Source: Trifolium pratense (lineage: Eukaryota > Streptophyta > Magnoliopsida > Fabales > Fabaceae). Taken from it: a stretch of DNA of 64,000 bases. The position numbers and the translations under genes were made by a program. Below the pieces are notes generated by a model. It was not told the DNA's origin and did no database searches. It was given only the letters and a program-made list of their open reading frames with translations. Positions 33,101-44,500 of the stretch are shown here, one piece after another. Where the stretch lies: positions 29,438,409 through 29,502,408 of the forward strand of contig NC_060065.1 in assembly GCF_020283565.1 (NCBI RefSeq). The letters run 5' to 3'. The stretch's first letter is position 1; each line of letters starts with the position of its first letter.

Positions 33101-34676
33101 TTAGGTAACAAATTAGTCTTTAAGTTTTTAATTTATTGCACCGTTACCTTTCCAGCCTCTATTATAAAAACGCTAATATAGCCCTTAACTTAGTAAGATG
33201 ACACTGAACACTGTTTCTTGTTATTTGGAAGCCAAAACGCAGTGTTCACTACCACCTCTTAGTTAATTAATATTGTTAGGTTTTACTGAGGGTAGAAATC
33301 GAACTCTTGAGTCTGACCTTCTTATCGCTCCACTTCTTATCTCATCCTCCCCTGACCTCCCTCAATGTTATCACATAGTTTCGAATCCATTCATGATATT
33401 ATCAACATGTTCAGTATCCTAAAATTGTGATTATTGCTTTATTTTATCAGAGCACAAAAGCAACTCTCTACTGTTGCTGCTTGGGAAAACAGCAAGAAAG
33501 CAGCTCTTGAAGCTCAACTCAGAAAAATTGAGGTAATAATTAACATGTTTAATTATTTATTAAAGCAGTAGTTGTTATTATTGATTAAAATATGGTAGCA
33601 CTATAAATTGTGAATCATGTTGGTCCACCAAACAGATAAGCACATCTTCTTTAAGGTCTAAACAAAATATAATCAAGATATGAAACTTAAAATAAAGATA
33701 ATGTTTTATGTTGTGATTGTGACAGCAAAATATGTAGACTTTTGAAGAAATAAATTCTCTTTTTCTTTATCTTGTTGTATTCTTACCAGACATTTGGAAC
33801 TTGTAATCCAATTATTCTTTTGCTTTTGTCGATGGTATCAAATTAAATACCTATGGAACTCACAAATCACAAAGAGAAATCCTTCTATATAAAGAATTAT
33901 GCTTATATGAATTAAATAAGAAACTATAAAGTGGATCAAAAGTTAATACTTTTTCACTGACAAAAATTGTACTTATCTCAATTCTTGGTCAGACTTTACT
34001 TACCTCCCGGCCGAACTCTGGATTACCAGAGCCCCCTTCCTATGGAAACCAGAGGATTAATACCATAAATGTAAAATTTGGTAGAGCTGTCAATTTTAAC
34101 CCGACTCGATAGGTTGGTCCGATGGGCCCACGCTTTGGTTGGATTGACTCTTTAATAATTACATGCCCGAAAACAACTAGGCCATTTTGGCCCGGACAGA
34201 TTGGCATTCTGGGTCAGATTGAAGTCTTTTTTTATGCAATTTTTTAAAAAATTAAAATAGTTTACTTGTTAAAAATTCGAACTAGCCTAGCTCTGCCCGG
34301 TGTGTTTTAGGCTAGGCCGAACTACCAAATTTGTGGCATAATGAAACTATAGACTACCGCTCTTCTACAGTTTAATTTGTTTATATATGAGACGTAGGGA
34401 ATATATTTTACAAGGTCAATATATTAATATATGGTTAGAATTTAGAATAATAATTTGTTTAAATTTTGAACACCTTTGCAGGAGCAATTGGAGAAAAAGA
34501 AAGCAGAATATGGTGAGAAGATGAAGAACAAAATTGCTATGCTTCACAAGCAAGCAGAAGAGAAGAGAGCAATAGTTGAAGCAAAGAAGGGTGAAGAAAT
34601 TCTGAAGGCAGAGGAAATAGCTGCAAAACATCGTGCAACTGGAACCATTCCAAAGAAACTCTTTGGATGCTTTTAA
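30109..34676 (+). CDS. Remorin, 5 exons
   Basis: Plasma-membrane nanodomain scaffold of plants, implicated in signalling, virus movement and microbial interactions (family knowledge). Exons: 30109-30280, 32234-32284, 32827-32914, 33451-33532 and 34482-34676. Splice sites are GT-AG, the phases close, and the total is 588 nt (195 aa), normal for group 1 remorins. The N-terminal ~55 residues are Pro/Ala/Glu-rich and disordered. From exon 3 on is the remorin C-terminal coiled coil, with KAWEESEKSKAENK, TVAAWENSKKAA and EEQLEKKKAEY. The C-terminal anchor ends KKLFGCF, with a Cys likely to be S-acylated. Introns carry SINEs and a MITE. The gene is convergent with the MYB gene. Confidence 0.93.
30715..30840 (+). 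repeat. SINE-like element, family C, in remorin intron 1
   Basis: It has a B-box-like GAGTCCGAATCCCGTCA and the tail 'aaaatggtcattagtgtc' (30794-30811) shared with the copy at 38380-38500, followed by an A-rich end. The head is degenerate. Confidence 0.6.
31050..31205 (-). repeat. tRNA-derived SINE, family B, best copy, in remorin intron 1
   Basis: On the minus strand it reads GTTAGTTGGTTCAGTGGTGA (A-box region), then GGGTTCGATCCCCC (B box), then a conserved body and a terminal A-run (T-run at 31050). It is the best preserved of three family B copies in the window. Confidence 0.85.
31520..31710. mobile_element. MITE fragment sharing 'gaccgcatgtagtcagc'
   Basis: GACCGCATGTAGTCAGC (about 31549-31565) recurs, inverted, at about 53075-53091. 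Inner inverted words (GATCAGACGG and, on the other arm, a GATCATACGG block) suggest a foldback. Boundaries are not clear. Confidence 0.4.
32434..32638. mobile_element. MITE, family T fragment, in remorin intron 2
   Basis: It starts near TTGGATTGACTTGTATGAG and contains 'acatgtccataagctctt' and 'aaacacttaa', shared with the copies at 2276 and 38769. It is shorter and diverged. Confidence 0.5.
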
Positions 34677-35640
34677 TATAATGACATTATACAAGTAATG
34701 AAATTTTGTCTATAATGTTGTTATTATTATTGTTGTTGTTTGTTTTTAATGTTGTTTGTGTGTGTAAGGAAAGTAATGGAAAGGGAAAATACAATTGAGG
34801 AACATGTTGGACAGCTCATAGGATCTTTGGTTTAGTTGAAGTGTCCAATGTCATATATTTTTTATTTATTTTTTTGTTTGTAGACGAAGTGTCAAACATT
34901 ACCCGAATATGTTTTCTTTTTAATTATAAAACTCTTGGGCGAATATGATGCCTATTACTATTGCTTTATTTTATTTTAGAGACGCTCAATTTTATGCATA
35001 TTCATGGTGTGTAGCGCAGGATCCAACCGAATGTTAAGACTCGTTCATGTTTACTTCATTTGACCAATAAAAGATCGAGTTTGTTCGGGTCTAAGGCAAT
35101 GACTTGTTCGGGTCTAAGGCAATGACTCGGCCAAAATCTAAAGACGCGCATTAGTGTTTAGTATAACATGTCCCAACCTTATCTTATTACACTAGTAATG
35201 AGCTTAATCTACTCCTTTTATGTTAAGTACACTTTTGATAGTTGTCAAAAGTGTATTTTGACAAATTTAAGCAATATATAAATGCGGATTAAGAAATTGT
35301 TGTTTTGTCTATTTGAACTCGCAAACCATATGGCTAACAAAACAAGAAAAACGTAGCAGTTCAATACCGATGAATGTAGCATATCATGTGTTGATTCATA
35401 TTGTACAACTGTAAAGAAAGAGCAAAAGAAGAGAACAAAGTTAAAACGTACTTCATACAATGAAAGTGAAGACATACACTTTGAATGACATCTTGATTTT
35501 GCCTAAATTTCTTCATACTTGACATTAACACTTGATAGAATGAATATCAAATCGAAAGTACAATTCAATCGGTACTTGCATAGACATCTGATATGATAGG
35601 GTGCATATTCGAATGTGTGATTTACATCACTAGACTACAT
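34677..35640. other. Remorin 3' region
   Basis: Probable 3' UTR immediately after the stop, with T/G-rich sequence to about 34780. Further on is a tandem duplication of a 24-base unit, TTGTTCGGGTCTAAGGCAAT plus 4 bases, at about 35079 and 35103. There is also a short hairpin at about 35230-35262 (ACACTTTTGA and its complement). No gene was seen. Confidence 0.5.
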
Positions 35641-36060
35641 GGCAAGGCAGACCCAAAAGCCAAATAATTCAAGTTAGCGTTTTAAACTTTGTTTTGGACT
35701 GGGCCAAAGCCCAATGCACGCAGAGCAGAGCGCTCCAGATCTAGCTCAATACCAATCATTCGCGGAAGTTTCTCCTACACGTCAATGGTAACAGACATAG
35801 TAGCTATTATACGCGCCCTGCGGAAGATACACACCCCACGCACTCCCATGACCGTTAGATCCTACACTTCGGTTATAACCGTCTCCCTCTATATAAAGGC
35901 AAATTTTGTTGCCAATGTATACAATTCAATCACTTTTCACTTCATTCTCTCTTGATCACATACTAATTTGAGTGTTGGAGTGCTAAAGTGTCTTGCTGAT
36001 ATTTTTTCCACTATGATTCACCGTGTCTGAGCTCTACCTCGACTGTAACCCCTCAAGTCT
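35641..36060 (+). mobile_element. LTR-like fragment with TATA box
   Basis: A GC-richer island in AT-rich DNA. It has CTCTATATAAAGGC at about 35887 and, 80-90 bases on, the 'gagtgttggagtgc' words (about 35971) that resemble 'gagcgtcggagtgc' in the R/U5 part of the Tat element LTR (about 41367). It is probably a decayed gypsy LTR. No partner was found. Confidence 0.4.
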
Positions 36061-36637
36061 CGCCATTGAAATCATCTTATTTTGTCCGGAGCTGGTCAGA
36101 AAAGATATGTTGTTTAGCTCACTTTACAAAGATGAATGCCTCATCATATCTTTTCTGACCCATGTTCAAAACTTAATTTTAATTTTTAATAAGCCTTGTG
36201 TATCGAAGAATGGCTTTACAATAATCAATGACACCATATTCGAATAGACAAGACTTAGAATTATTGATTGATACTATTCACTACCAATTTGTAGTCAAAT
36301 TCAAAGACCACATGACATGGTCCAATTCCAAATTCATTATTGTGGTTTATGGAGTAGCATTAAATTCATTCACATGTGAACCCAACAAATGTTTTTGTAC
36401 CAAGAAATATGGAATATGGAATAGTAGATATGCTACATACATGTGAGAATGTAAAATTCACATCTAATGATGTTAATAAACCTTACAACCTAAAATACCA
36501 CATTGCCATTTCATTAGTACTATATAATATAATCATCTCATACTTCTCCAATGGCTTACATAGAAAACACTGCTTAGTCTTCAAAATTAACCAAAGCATC
36601 ATTCAACAAAGCACTAAAAAAAAGTGCTTAAATAAGC
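36061..36637. other. MYB 3' flank
   Basis: AT-rich, with no motif-bearing open frame. The part next to 36637 is presumably MYB 3' UTR on the minus strand. Confidence 0.4.
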
Positions 36638-39314
36638 TTATTCTAAGAAGCTCATGTCATTGTTAGAAGGAAAATCCAACAAGAGCTGCAATGCAGTGTC
36701 AGATGAGTCTTCAAGATCATTAGAGCTTGATGAATCATCACAACCAATATCAAATGACTTGTAGTTTCTCCATTCAAAATCTTCCTTCACATTGCTTGCA
36801 AGAGTTGATGAAGCCAAATCTGTTATAGTAGTAATAGCAGAAACTGATCCACATTTTGTGTTATTACAAGATGACCCTTCTTGAGACATGGAACTTATGC
36901 ACCTAGTTTTATCATCATCGTCGTCGCCATCATCTGATTTACGAACGGAGCGAAAAGATTGTCCAACTTCAGAGTTCCATATCTTAAGGAAATAGTCAGA
37001 ATCAGAATCAGTTTTGTTACTTGCAAAAGAAGGAATGTTGTTATTGTTGAATAAAGATGAGTCTTTTGAGAGCCTTGCTTCTGCTTCAAGTCTTGCACTT
37101 TCCCATTGAGCCATGTGGCGCGTGGCGATAGATGAATGTGATTTGGAAAGTGGATAGTAATGTGATGAGGCTATTGGTTCATGAGTTTGTGGATCAATTC
37201 CCATACATATGAGACGTTTCTTTAAGTGTGTGTTCCATAAATTCTTGATCTCATTGTCTGTTCTTCCTGCTAGCTGAGAAGCTATTGCAGCCCATCTGTG
37301 AAAAATTGTTTCATTTGTTTGAAAATTCTTAGAATATAGCATTGGAAATCATTAACAGATATTAATGCAATGAAATTTTAAAATATTAGTTGGAGCCTAT
37401 GAAGCACTGACACATATACAGACATCAAACACGATACAAATACCGACAAGTAGACATTAGTAATAATGTAAGAAAATGAAAGTCGTTGAATGTAACATGT
37501 GTCAGTATCGTGCAAGTGTCGGACACCGATAAATGTTAGACATTGAATACACTCTCGATCTGAAGTGTCAGTGCTACATAGATCAGAGAGGCCCTATACT
37601 ATGGTAATAAGTACAATGATTCATGTGCTTAGAGTTGAAAAGGTATTCCATTGGTCAAGAAACAAGTGGTTCTTAAAGTATATAAAGGACAATATTAGCC
37701 CACCACATGTTACACCCCTTAAATTGGTGATTCAATATCAGTATGGTACTATAAATTTTAAGGATTAATTTAACTACTAACAAAGGACAATTTTTTCCTA
37801 TCAGACACTATAGATCAAAAATTTCAATTTCCAAATACCTGCAATTGATTGAATTTTAGAATCCATTTTCACATATAACTAAGGAATAGGACCACTCTAA
37901 AGTGCAGTCTTACAAACTCAGAAGTAAAATTTCTCTGCTGAAGCAAAATCTAAAGGGAACTCACTAAATTACCTATTTCCAAGGATGGCATGTAGCTGTA
38001 TGACTAGTTTTTCTTCCTGAGGTGTAAAGGGACCGCGTTTAATATCAGGTCTCAAGTAGTTCGTCCATCTTAGCCGGCAACTCTTGCCGCAACGCCGAAG
38101 GCCTGAAAGAAGAGAAAAAACATACAATCATTGAAGAAATGTTTTTAGTTTTTTGCAAAGTTTTATGTAGCCTTTGTCGTCGCAATCTTTGATATTGCAA
38201 AAAGATTGTGGTCAAATACTATTGTTGCATTTGAAGAGTAGAAATTTTTTTTTTTACGTTGCAGTCACAATCGCGGTTCAAATGCACACGCCCGGCGCTT
38301 AAGACAGATAACAGTTAGTATAATATTTTTAGGACTTTATTTTATTGAATAAAAGCAAACACAACCAAAAAGATCGGAACTTGAGGTGTTAACTTAGTGG
38401 CAAGAGTTTAGCCTCGTAATTTCAAGTTGTCGAGTTGAAATCCCATCAGGGATGGTGATAAAATGGTCATTAGTGTCACTTTGATTAATAAAAAACAACA
38501 AAAACATTGGAACTTTCTCTTGTCCTTTAACTCAATATTATCATCCTAATAATAACTTGTTAGGTAAAAAGTATAAACAAATAAAGGGTCACCAAAAATC
38601 AATCAAACACATTTGCTTAACAAGCACACAGCTTATTTCAAAGAAAAATCACTTTTAAGTAAAACATCAAATATACCAACAAATTCACAAGTAAAAAAAA
38701 ATTTATATTAAAGAAACATATATTTATTCATATGTAAATGAAAAGTTAGATTCAGAACATTTATGTCTTGTTTGGATAAACAGCTTAAACACTGATATCA
38801 TAAGCTCTTATCAGATAAGTACTTATTTATAAGTCATTTTGATAACAAAAAATATTAAAATAAAGTCAAACTATTTTCATGACTATCCTAACACACTATC
38901 CTAACAAACTCTTATGAAAATAGTGAAAATAAGCCATTTTCATGAACTACAATAAATTCATTTTTATATACTATAAACCGTTTTCATGAACTATCCTAAC
39001 AAACTTATGAAAATAAGCTAAAAATATCATAAACTATTTTTGTCAACTCTCGAAAATAGTCTCACAAATACTTATATCAACGGATAAGTCCAAATAAATT
39101 GATCCAAACATACCCTTATTTCTTCCTAAGACATAAGGAGGGAAAAAAACTTTGATTCAAAAAAGAAAGCTACAAAACCTGCTAACTTAGGAAGAGAACG
39201 CCAACTACCATGACCACCATTTTTCTTGATAAAATTAACAAGAATTTCATCTTCTTCAGTTGTCCATGGACCTTTCTTCAACCCCATTTTGTCACAACAT
39301 GGTGTCCTTCCCAT
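36638..39314 (-). CDS. R2R3-MYB transcription factor, subgroup 9 (MYB17-like)
   Basis: Nuclear DNA-binding regulator. Exons on the minus strand: 39179-39314, 37973-38102 and 36638-37295. Splice sites are GT-AG, and the total is 924 nt (307 aa). The start is MGRTPCCDK at 39314. The R2 repeat runs from residue ~14, with regularly spaced Trp ([33 protein letters not shown]). R3 follows ([41 protein letters not shown]). The two introns sit at the positions usual for R2R3-MYBs. [10 protein letters not shown] after R3 resembles subgroup 9; MYB17 (flowering/meristem identity) or MIXTA-like (epidermal) relatives are the candidates. The C-terminus is acidic/Ser-rich, a likely activation region. R2 has an extra Gly in NGGHGSW. 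Confidence 0.92.
37398..37588. mobile_element. Foldback MITE in MYB 3' intron
   Basis: TATGAAGCACTGACACATAT at left is mirrored by AAGTGTCAGTGCTACATAG at right. Internal GTCGGACACCGATAAATG and 'acaaataccgacaag' continue the pairing. It is about 190 bases, non-coding, and lies in the intron between exons 2 and 3. Confidence 0.65.
38380..38500 (+). repeat. SINE-like element, family C, in MYB intron 1
   Basis: It reads TGTTAACTTAGTGGCAAGAG, then GAGTTGAAATCCCATCA, then the tail AAAATGGTCATTAGTGTCAC with an A-rich end. The tail matches the copy at 30715-30840. Confidence 0.65.
38769..39110. mobile_element. MITE, family T, in MYB intron 1
   Basis: Ends are TGTTTGGATAAACAGC and, inverted, ATTGATCCAAACATA. 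The interior repeats 'ttttcatgaactatcctaacaaac' modules. It is the same family as at 2276-2626. Confidence 0.65.
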
Positions 39315-39963
39315 TTTTTTTCCTCTCCAAAATGAACCAAAACAAAGTACTAATAAATATATATTATGAAAAAACCAAAAAAAATAGTTCTAATATTTAA
39401 CACCTTTAGAATAATCACAATGATTCATTATTATTTGTAACACTTGAAAAGACTAAGGAAAACACTTTTGTAAGGTCTTAAAGTGAGAATGACATAAAAA
39501 AGGGAAAGATTTAAATGTTGAGAAATAAAGTTTGTGAGATGTTTATGTGAGTGTGAAGCTATTTGAGGAGAAGAAGCATTATTTATTGATTCATACGGCG
39601 TTGTGTAAGAAGTGAGAGAGTTGTAAGCGAGTTTTAAGCTGGTTGTGTGCATTAAATGTGTGCAGTCTAATAATATTGAGATATTGAATGTCATATATGT
39701 ATCATGTTACATGACACCAACTACATTGGTACAAGTGTAACAAGATTTAGTCATGATTTTGTTTTGAAGTGACAAAAATATATTTTGAGTTAATTCATTT
39801 TCTAAATTTTGTGGAATGGATTTTGAATGAATTGATTTGCGCTCGATTGGACACGTCCTGTTTAGACGATCACCGCTCAACAGTGACACGTGGACTGTCT
39901 AGTATCGCTGTCTTGCGATCAGATAACGCCTGTCACAATCATAGGGGACAAAAGAGAGAATAT
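39315..39963. other. MYB upstream region
   Basis: Probable promoter and leader of the MYB gene. It is AT-rich with no assignable TATA box. The later part (39840-39930) is a GC-richer island, possibly the edge of the LTR-like repeat that follows. Confidence 0.4.
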
Positions 39964-40312
39964 ATTGTAGGTCTTTTTTGAAATAATTTCTTCCTTGTAT
40001 AAAGTCTACCAAAAGATTACAAGAGATATGCAATATCTAACCCTAAATATCTCTCATTTATGGCGCTTACTGACTTAATCGTCGGAGTGTGTGCAAGTAC
40101 CACCCCCTCCTTCACAACAAGGTCCAACCATCAAATATTGTAGGTCTTTTCTGAAATAACTTCTTGATCTATGAAGTCCACCAAAAGACTACACGGGGTA
40201 TGCAATATATCTAACCCTAAATATTTCTCACTTATCGCGCTTACTGACTTGATTGTCGGAGTGTGTGTAAGTACCACTCCTCCTTCACAACAGGGTCCAA
40301 CCATCAAATACA
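39964..40312. repeat. Tandem duplication, 173-base unit, LTR-derived
   Basis: Two direct copies (39964-40136 and 40137-40312) start ATTGTAGGTCTTTTCTGAAA or a one-base variant and end 'ggtccaaccatcaaat'. Each contains CTTACTGACTTGATTGTCGG or a close variant, matching the 'tgacttgagcgtcggagtgc' part of the Tat LTR at 41361. They therefore look like repeated R/U5 pieces of a related gypsy LTR. Confidence 0.75.
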
Positions 40313-41077
40313 ACTAGCTAACCAGGCAAAGTTCTCACACAACACAATGAATTCCACCATCGTAACATCCAAATCTCAGATACAAAACATAACATTGACG
40401 TCTTCGCGAGAGATCGATATGCACTTACACACAATCTAGATCTTTTATAAATTTGAGCAAAAAATAACCATTTTTTAGTCAAAAATCTGGATTTGAACCA
40501 AATTATATTACAACAATAATGTGTGAAACTATTAGTTAAAAAAAAATTAAAAAAAAAATGTGTGAAATAGAGAGTAGAGACCAAAAACTAAGATAAAATA
40601 GAAGGACAAAAAACGTTTAAATTAAAATAAAAATGCGCATAAAATGTTAACACAAACTACAAATGTTTCTTCTTCGAATTGAGCAAATTGAATCGTTGTC
40701 GGAAAAATCTTGCACAAAGATAGTAAAGAGTATGCATTGAACATTTGAAGATATTGATTTGCACAGAAATAGTATAGAAATACAGATGCAATGAATATGA
40801 TAGTGACTGCATTAATGAGAGACTCAAGAAAAATAGTAGAAAAATAACATAAATATATTTTATCAAATGTGTACGAATAAAATAGTATTGTATTATTCAT
40901 AAATATGTTTTTCACTATTAAATTAATAGATAGATCTTACAAAAATAAAAATAAATAAAAAAATTAATAAAATCATTATAAACTCAAACAAATAGATAAG
41001 ATGGAGTTCGAACTTCGATCATGATGTCTGACCTAATAATTTTGTCACTCGGTTGAAATAAGATTCGTGAACAATCT
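40313..41077. other. Intergenic before the Tat element
   Basis: AT-rich with no credible gene. A reversed family E SINE-like piece lies at about 40975-41060 (GGAGTTCGAACTTCGATCA) and ends next to the target site AATCT. Confidence 0.45.
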
Positions 41078-41478
41078 TGTTCTGGGCCGAGCATCGAGCT
41101 CGAGCATCAGAGGGTGTCGAACACATACGCCATCCGAGCACGTCCTAACGGTCAGATACCCTTGCGTATTGTAACGGCCGTAAACTGGAATGATGAGCAT
41201 TTACTGCACATCAAGGCCTCCAAGCCGTTTTCCGGCAGCCACTTGATGGCCATTAATGCCATCAAGGGCCTTAGCCCAGCGCTGGGGGCTATATATATGC
41301 ATCTCCACTTCATTTGCAAGGTACGCATTTTTATAGCTAAGAAAACCTTACACACATACTGACTTGAGCGTCGGAGTGCCTGCAGGTACACAACCCCCCT
41401 CCGCTCCAACAGGGGTCTCAAACGCTCTCAACCACCGCAAACGCCGGCGAAGTCGCATTATTCTGGTCGACACGATCA
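41078..41478 (+). repeat. 5' LTR of the Tat element
   Basis: 401 bases, TGTTC...GATCA. The TATA candidate is GGCTATATATATGC at about 41287-41300. The LTR is much GC-richer than the flanks. Confidence 0.92.
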
Positions 41479-41479
41479 G

Positions 41480-41497
41480 TGGCGCCGACTGTGGGGA
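41480..41497 (+). other. Primer binding site
   Basis: TGGCGCCGACTGTGGGGA starts one base after the LTR. TGGCGCC-type sites are common in plant gypsy elements. The priming tRNA is not determined here. Confidence 0.7.
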
Positions 41498-41563
41498 AGA
41501 TAGTTTCCCTGTTTATTCAAACCAAAAACTAAAAAACTTCCTCAAAACACCCTTTCACGACCA

Positions 41564-44500
41564 ATGGCTGGCGTTAACAACCACCAAATCCCGGAGCACG
41601 TGGCGGAGAACCATGGATCACCGATGGACTACGCGGCGTACCACCCAGGGGACGGCCAATTTGCCTCCGTAACGGAAGATGGCCAGGGAGAGCAAAACGC
41701 GCATTACGAGCCCTACAACCCAGAAGAACCGCAGATCCCTGTGGCTACCCCGCCACAGGCGACTCCGGCAGCGGCTATCCCTCCGGGCGTTCCCATGCAA
41801 GAAATGATGGCTGCGCTGGTCAATGCAATCAACCGCCAGTCGGACTTACTGCTGCAACAGAACCAGCGATTCGAGCAGCAGAATCAAAGGCTCGAGCAAC
41901 AAAGCCGTCGCATCGACGCAATTGCCGAGTCGAGGATCACGGCGCAAGCTCGCCCAGCTCGCCGTTCACCCACACCAGTGAGAAGCAGAACCTACTCCAG
42001 GTCTCGCTCACCACCTCGCCACAGAAGCGAAAGGAGAAACGAGGCTATATCTCGAAACTCCACCCCGCCGAGGAGACATTCCCCTAGAAGGGACAACCCT
42101 CCTCGTCGCCAAAGGAACCGATCCCCGGAAGAGAGAGACAATCACCAAGGCCCCCTCTCCCGAAGGATCCGAGAACTCCCCCTACCGGTCGGACTCGAAA
42201 AACCACCGGCAATGGATACCTACGATGGCTCGACAGACCCGGACGAGCACATCGAAAATCTTGAAGCTCTCCTCGAGTACAGAAATGTACGAGGCTCTAT
42301 CAAGTGTAAGCTCTTTCCCACAACTCTGAGGAAAGGCGCTATGGCTTGGTACAAGAGCTTGGCGCCAGGATCCATAGATTCTTGGTCGGACCTGTGCGCT
42401 CGCTTCCGGGCTCACTTCACTTCCTCGAGGCGTCACCCAAAAACTGAAGCAACCCTCGAGGCCATCATCCAAGGCGAGAACGAGCCTCTAAGGGCCTACC
42501 TCGAACGGTTCAACAAAGCAGCCGTTGAAGTGAAGGTCGATGAGAGCATGAAGCTGTACCTCCTCGACAGGGGATTACATCCAGACAGCGACTTTGCTAA
42601 AGCTGTCGGTATCGAAGAGCCGAAAACGCTGGATGCATTCTTCGAAAAAGCGAAGAAGTACATTACCTACGAGGAGAAACAAAGGGCCAAAGATATAAGA
42701 AGGCCGAAAAGTCAAGAAAAAACCAGGAACCATGAAAAGGACGAAGCTGGAACCTCGCGAAGAGGTAACGAAAAGCAAAGGGAGGAAAGGATAAAAGATT
42801 CCAAACCTCCACGGGGAAAATTCACAACGTATACTCCACTGAATGCGTCAAGAGATCGCATTTTCGCCGAAGTCTCCGCTGCGGACTTCAAAAAGGCTGG
42901 GATCCACTTCCCAAGACAGCAGCCCATGAAGGCAAATACTGATAGGACGAAATTTTGTCGCTATCATAAAAGCCATGGACACGTCACTGAGGACTGTGTC
43001 CACTTAAAAGATGCCATCGAGATTCTGATACAGAAGGGTTATGCCCGAAGGTATGTTCAGAACGACGAACAAGCACAACAACAACAACAACAACAAAGGC
43101 GGGAGCCTCAAGAGGTCGCAATGGCCATTGATGTTCCCGAGCAGGAAAACAGAGGCATCGTCCCTCAGGCGCTTGCCATCTCAGCACCTGAAATTCCACT
43201 CCCATCCCCGGGGTCAGACGAGGGAGCACTCCTAAGGCATTTCAACGCCCACCTGAATGGCTCATGGGAAAATTTCCCAAAAGCACTGGTAATAACAGGT
43301 GGAGGACTAAACAAAATCACCCTCGGATCGGTAAAAAGGAAGTTCGAGGAGCTGGAAAACGTTTGCTCGGTGACTCCCATCACCGTCACCAAACCTGAGG
43401 GAGATTCCGACCCGCTGGCCTTCTACAAGTCAGAAGTTCCTGGGGGCTCACCAAACTATCAGATACCACTGTTGGTAAGGGCTCGCATGGCAAACTTCGA
43501 CGTCCACCGCATCCTCGTAGATCAGGGGAGCTCGTGCGACGTAATGTACTCGGGGCTATTCAAAACTCTACAGCTGTCGGAGAAGAACTTGGTTCCATAT
43601 GTAGGACCCGACCTTCAGGGGTTCAATGGGTCGACTACCAAACCTTGGGGATACGTGGACCTCATCGTTACCTTCGGCGAGGAAAAGGCTATGAAATCCG
43701 TGAGGACGCAATTCATGGTCGTCGACTGTCCCTCGCTGTACAACTGCATCATCGGCAGAACTACTTTAGCGGAGCTGTTTGCTGTGTCGTCCACTGTTCA
43801 CTTGAAGCTGAAATACTACACACTGGACGGCCAGGTCGCCACCATCAACGGCGACATAGCTGCTGCGAGGAGATGCTTCGAGGCCGCGGCAAAAAATCTG
43901 AGCACCGTGGCAACCCCCAAGAAAACTGAAAAGAAAAATCCGGGGGTAAACACTGTTGGAGGTTCCGTCGACATCGATGCTCGACTCACAAAAAAGGAGC
44001 ATCAAGAAGAAAAACAAAAGGACCTCACCGATGCTGAAAAGAAAATCTACCGCCCCATCCCGGACGGAGATTTCGAACTGGTGCCCTTAGGCGAAGACCC
44101 CCTCAAAGGGATCAAGATTGGAACTGGACTCCCCGACTTGGTCAAAAAGCAGCTGATCGCCTGCCTTAAGGACAATGCTGAACTGTTCGCCTGGAGCGCT
44201 GCAGAGATGCCCGGTATCGACCCTGAGGTCGCTTGTCACCAGCTGACTTTAGATCCTAGGGCTAGTGCCGTTGTTCAGCGGCGTAGGAAGCAGTCTCCCG
44301 AAAAAGCGGAGGCTGCCGAAAAAGCTGTAAAAGACCTCCTCGAGGCAAATTTCATTTCGGAAGCTAGGTATACCACCTGGCTATCCAATGTTGTACTTGT
44401 TAAGAAATCGAATGGAAAATGGCGCATGTGTGTTGACTATACCGATCTTAATAGGGCTTGCCCTAAAGACGCTTACCCTTTACCTAACATAGACAAATTA

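Noticed and set aside
35689..35955. 88-codon frame with TATA-containing DNA
   Set aside because: The sequence looks like a decayed LTR, with no conserved protein motif.
40622..40915. AT-rich 97-codon frame
   Set aside because: Hydrophobic residues reflect T-rich DNA; no family resemblance.
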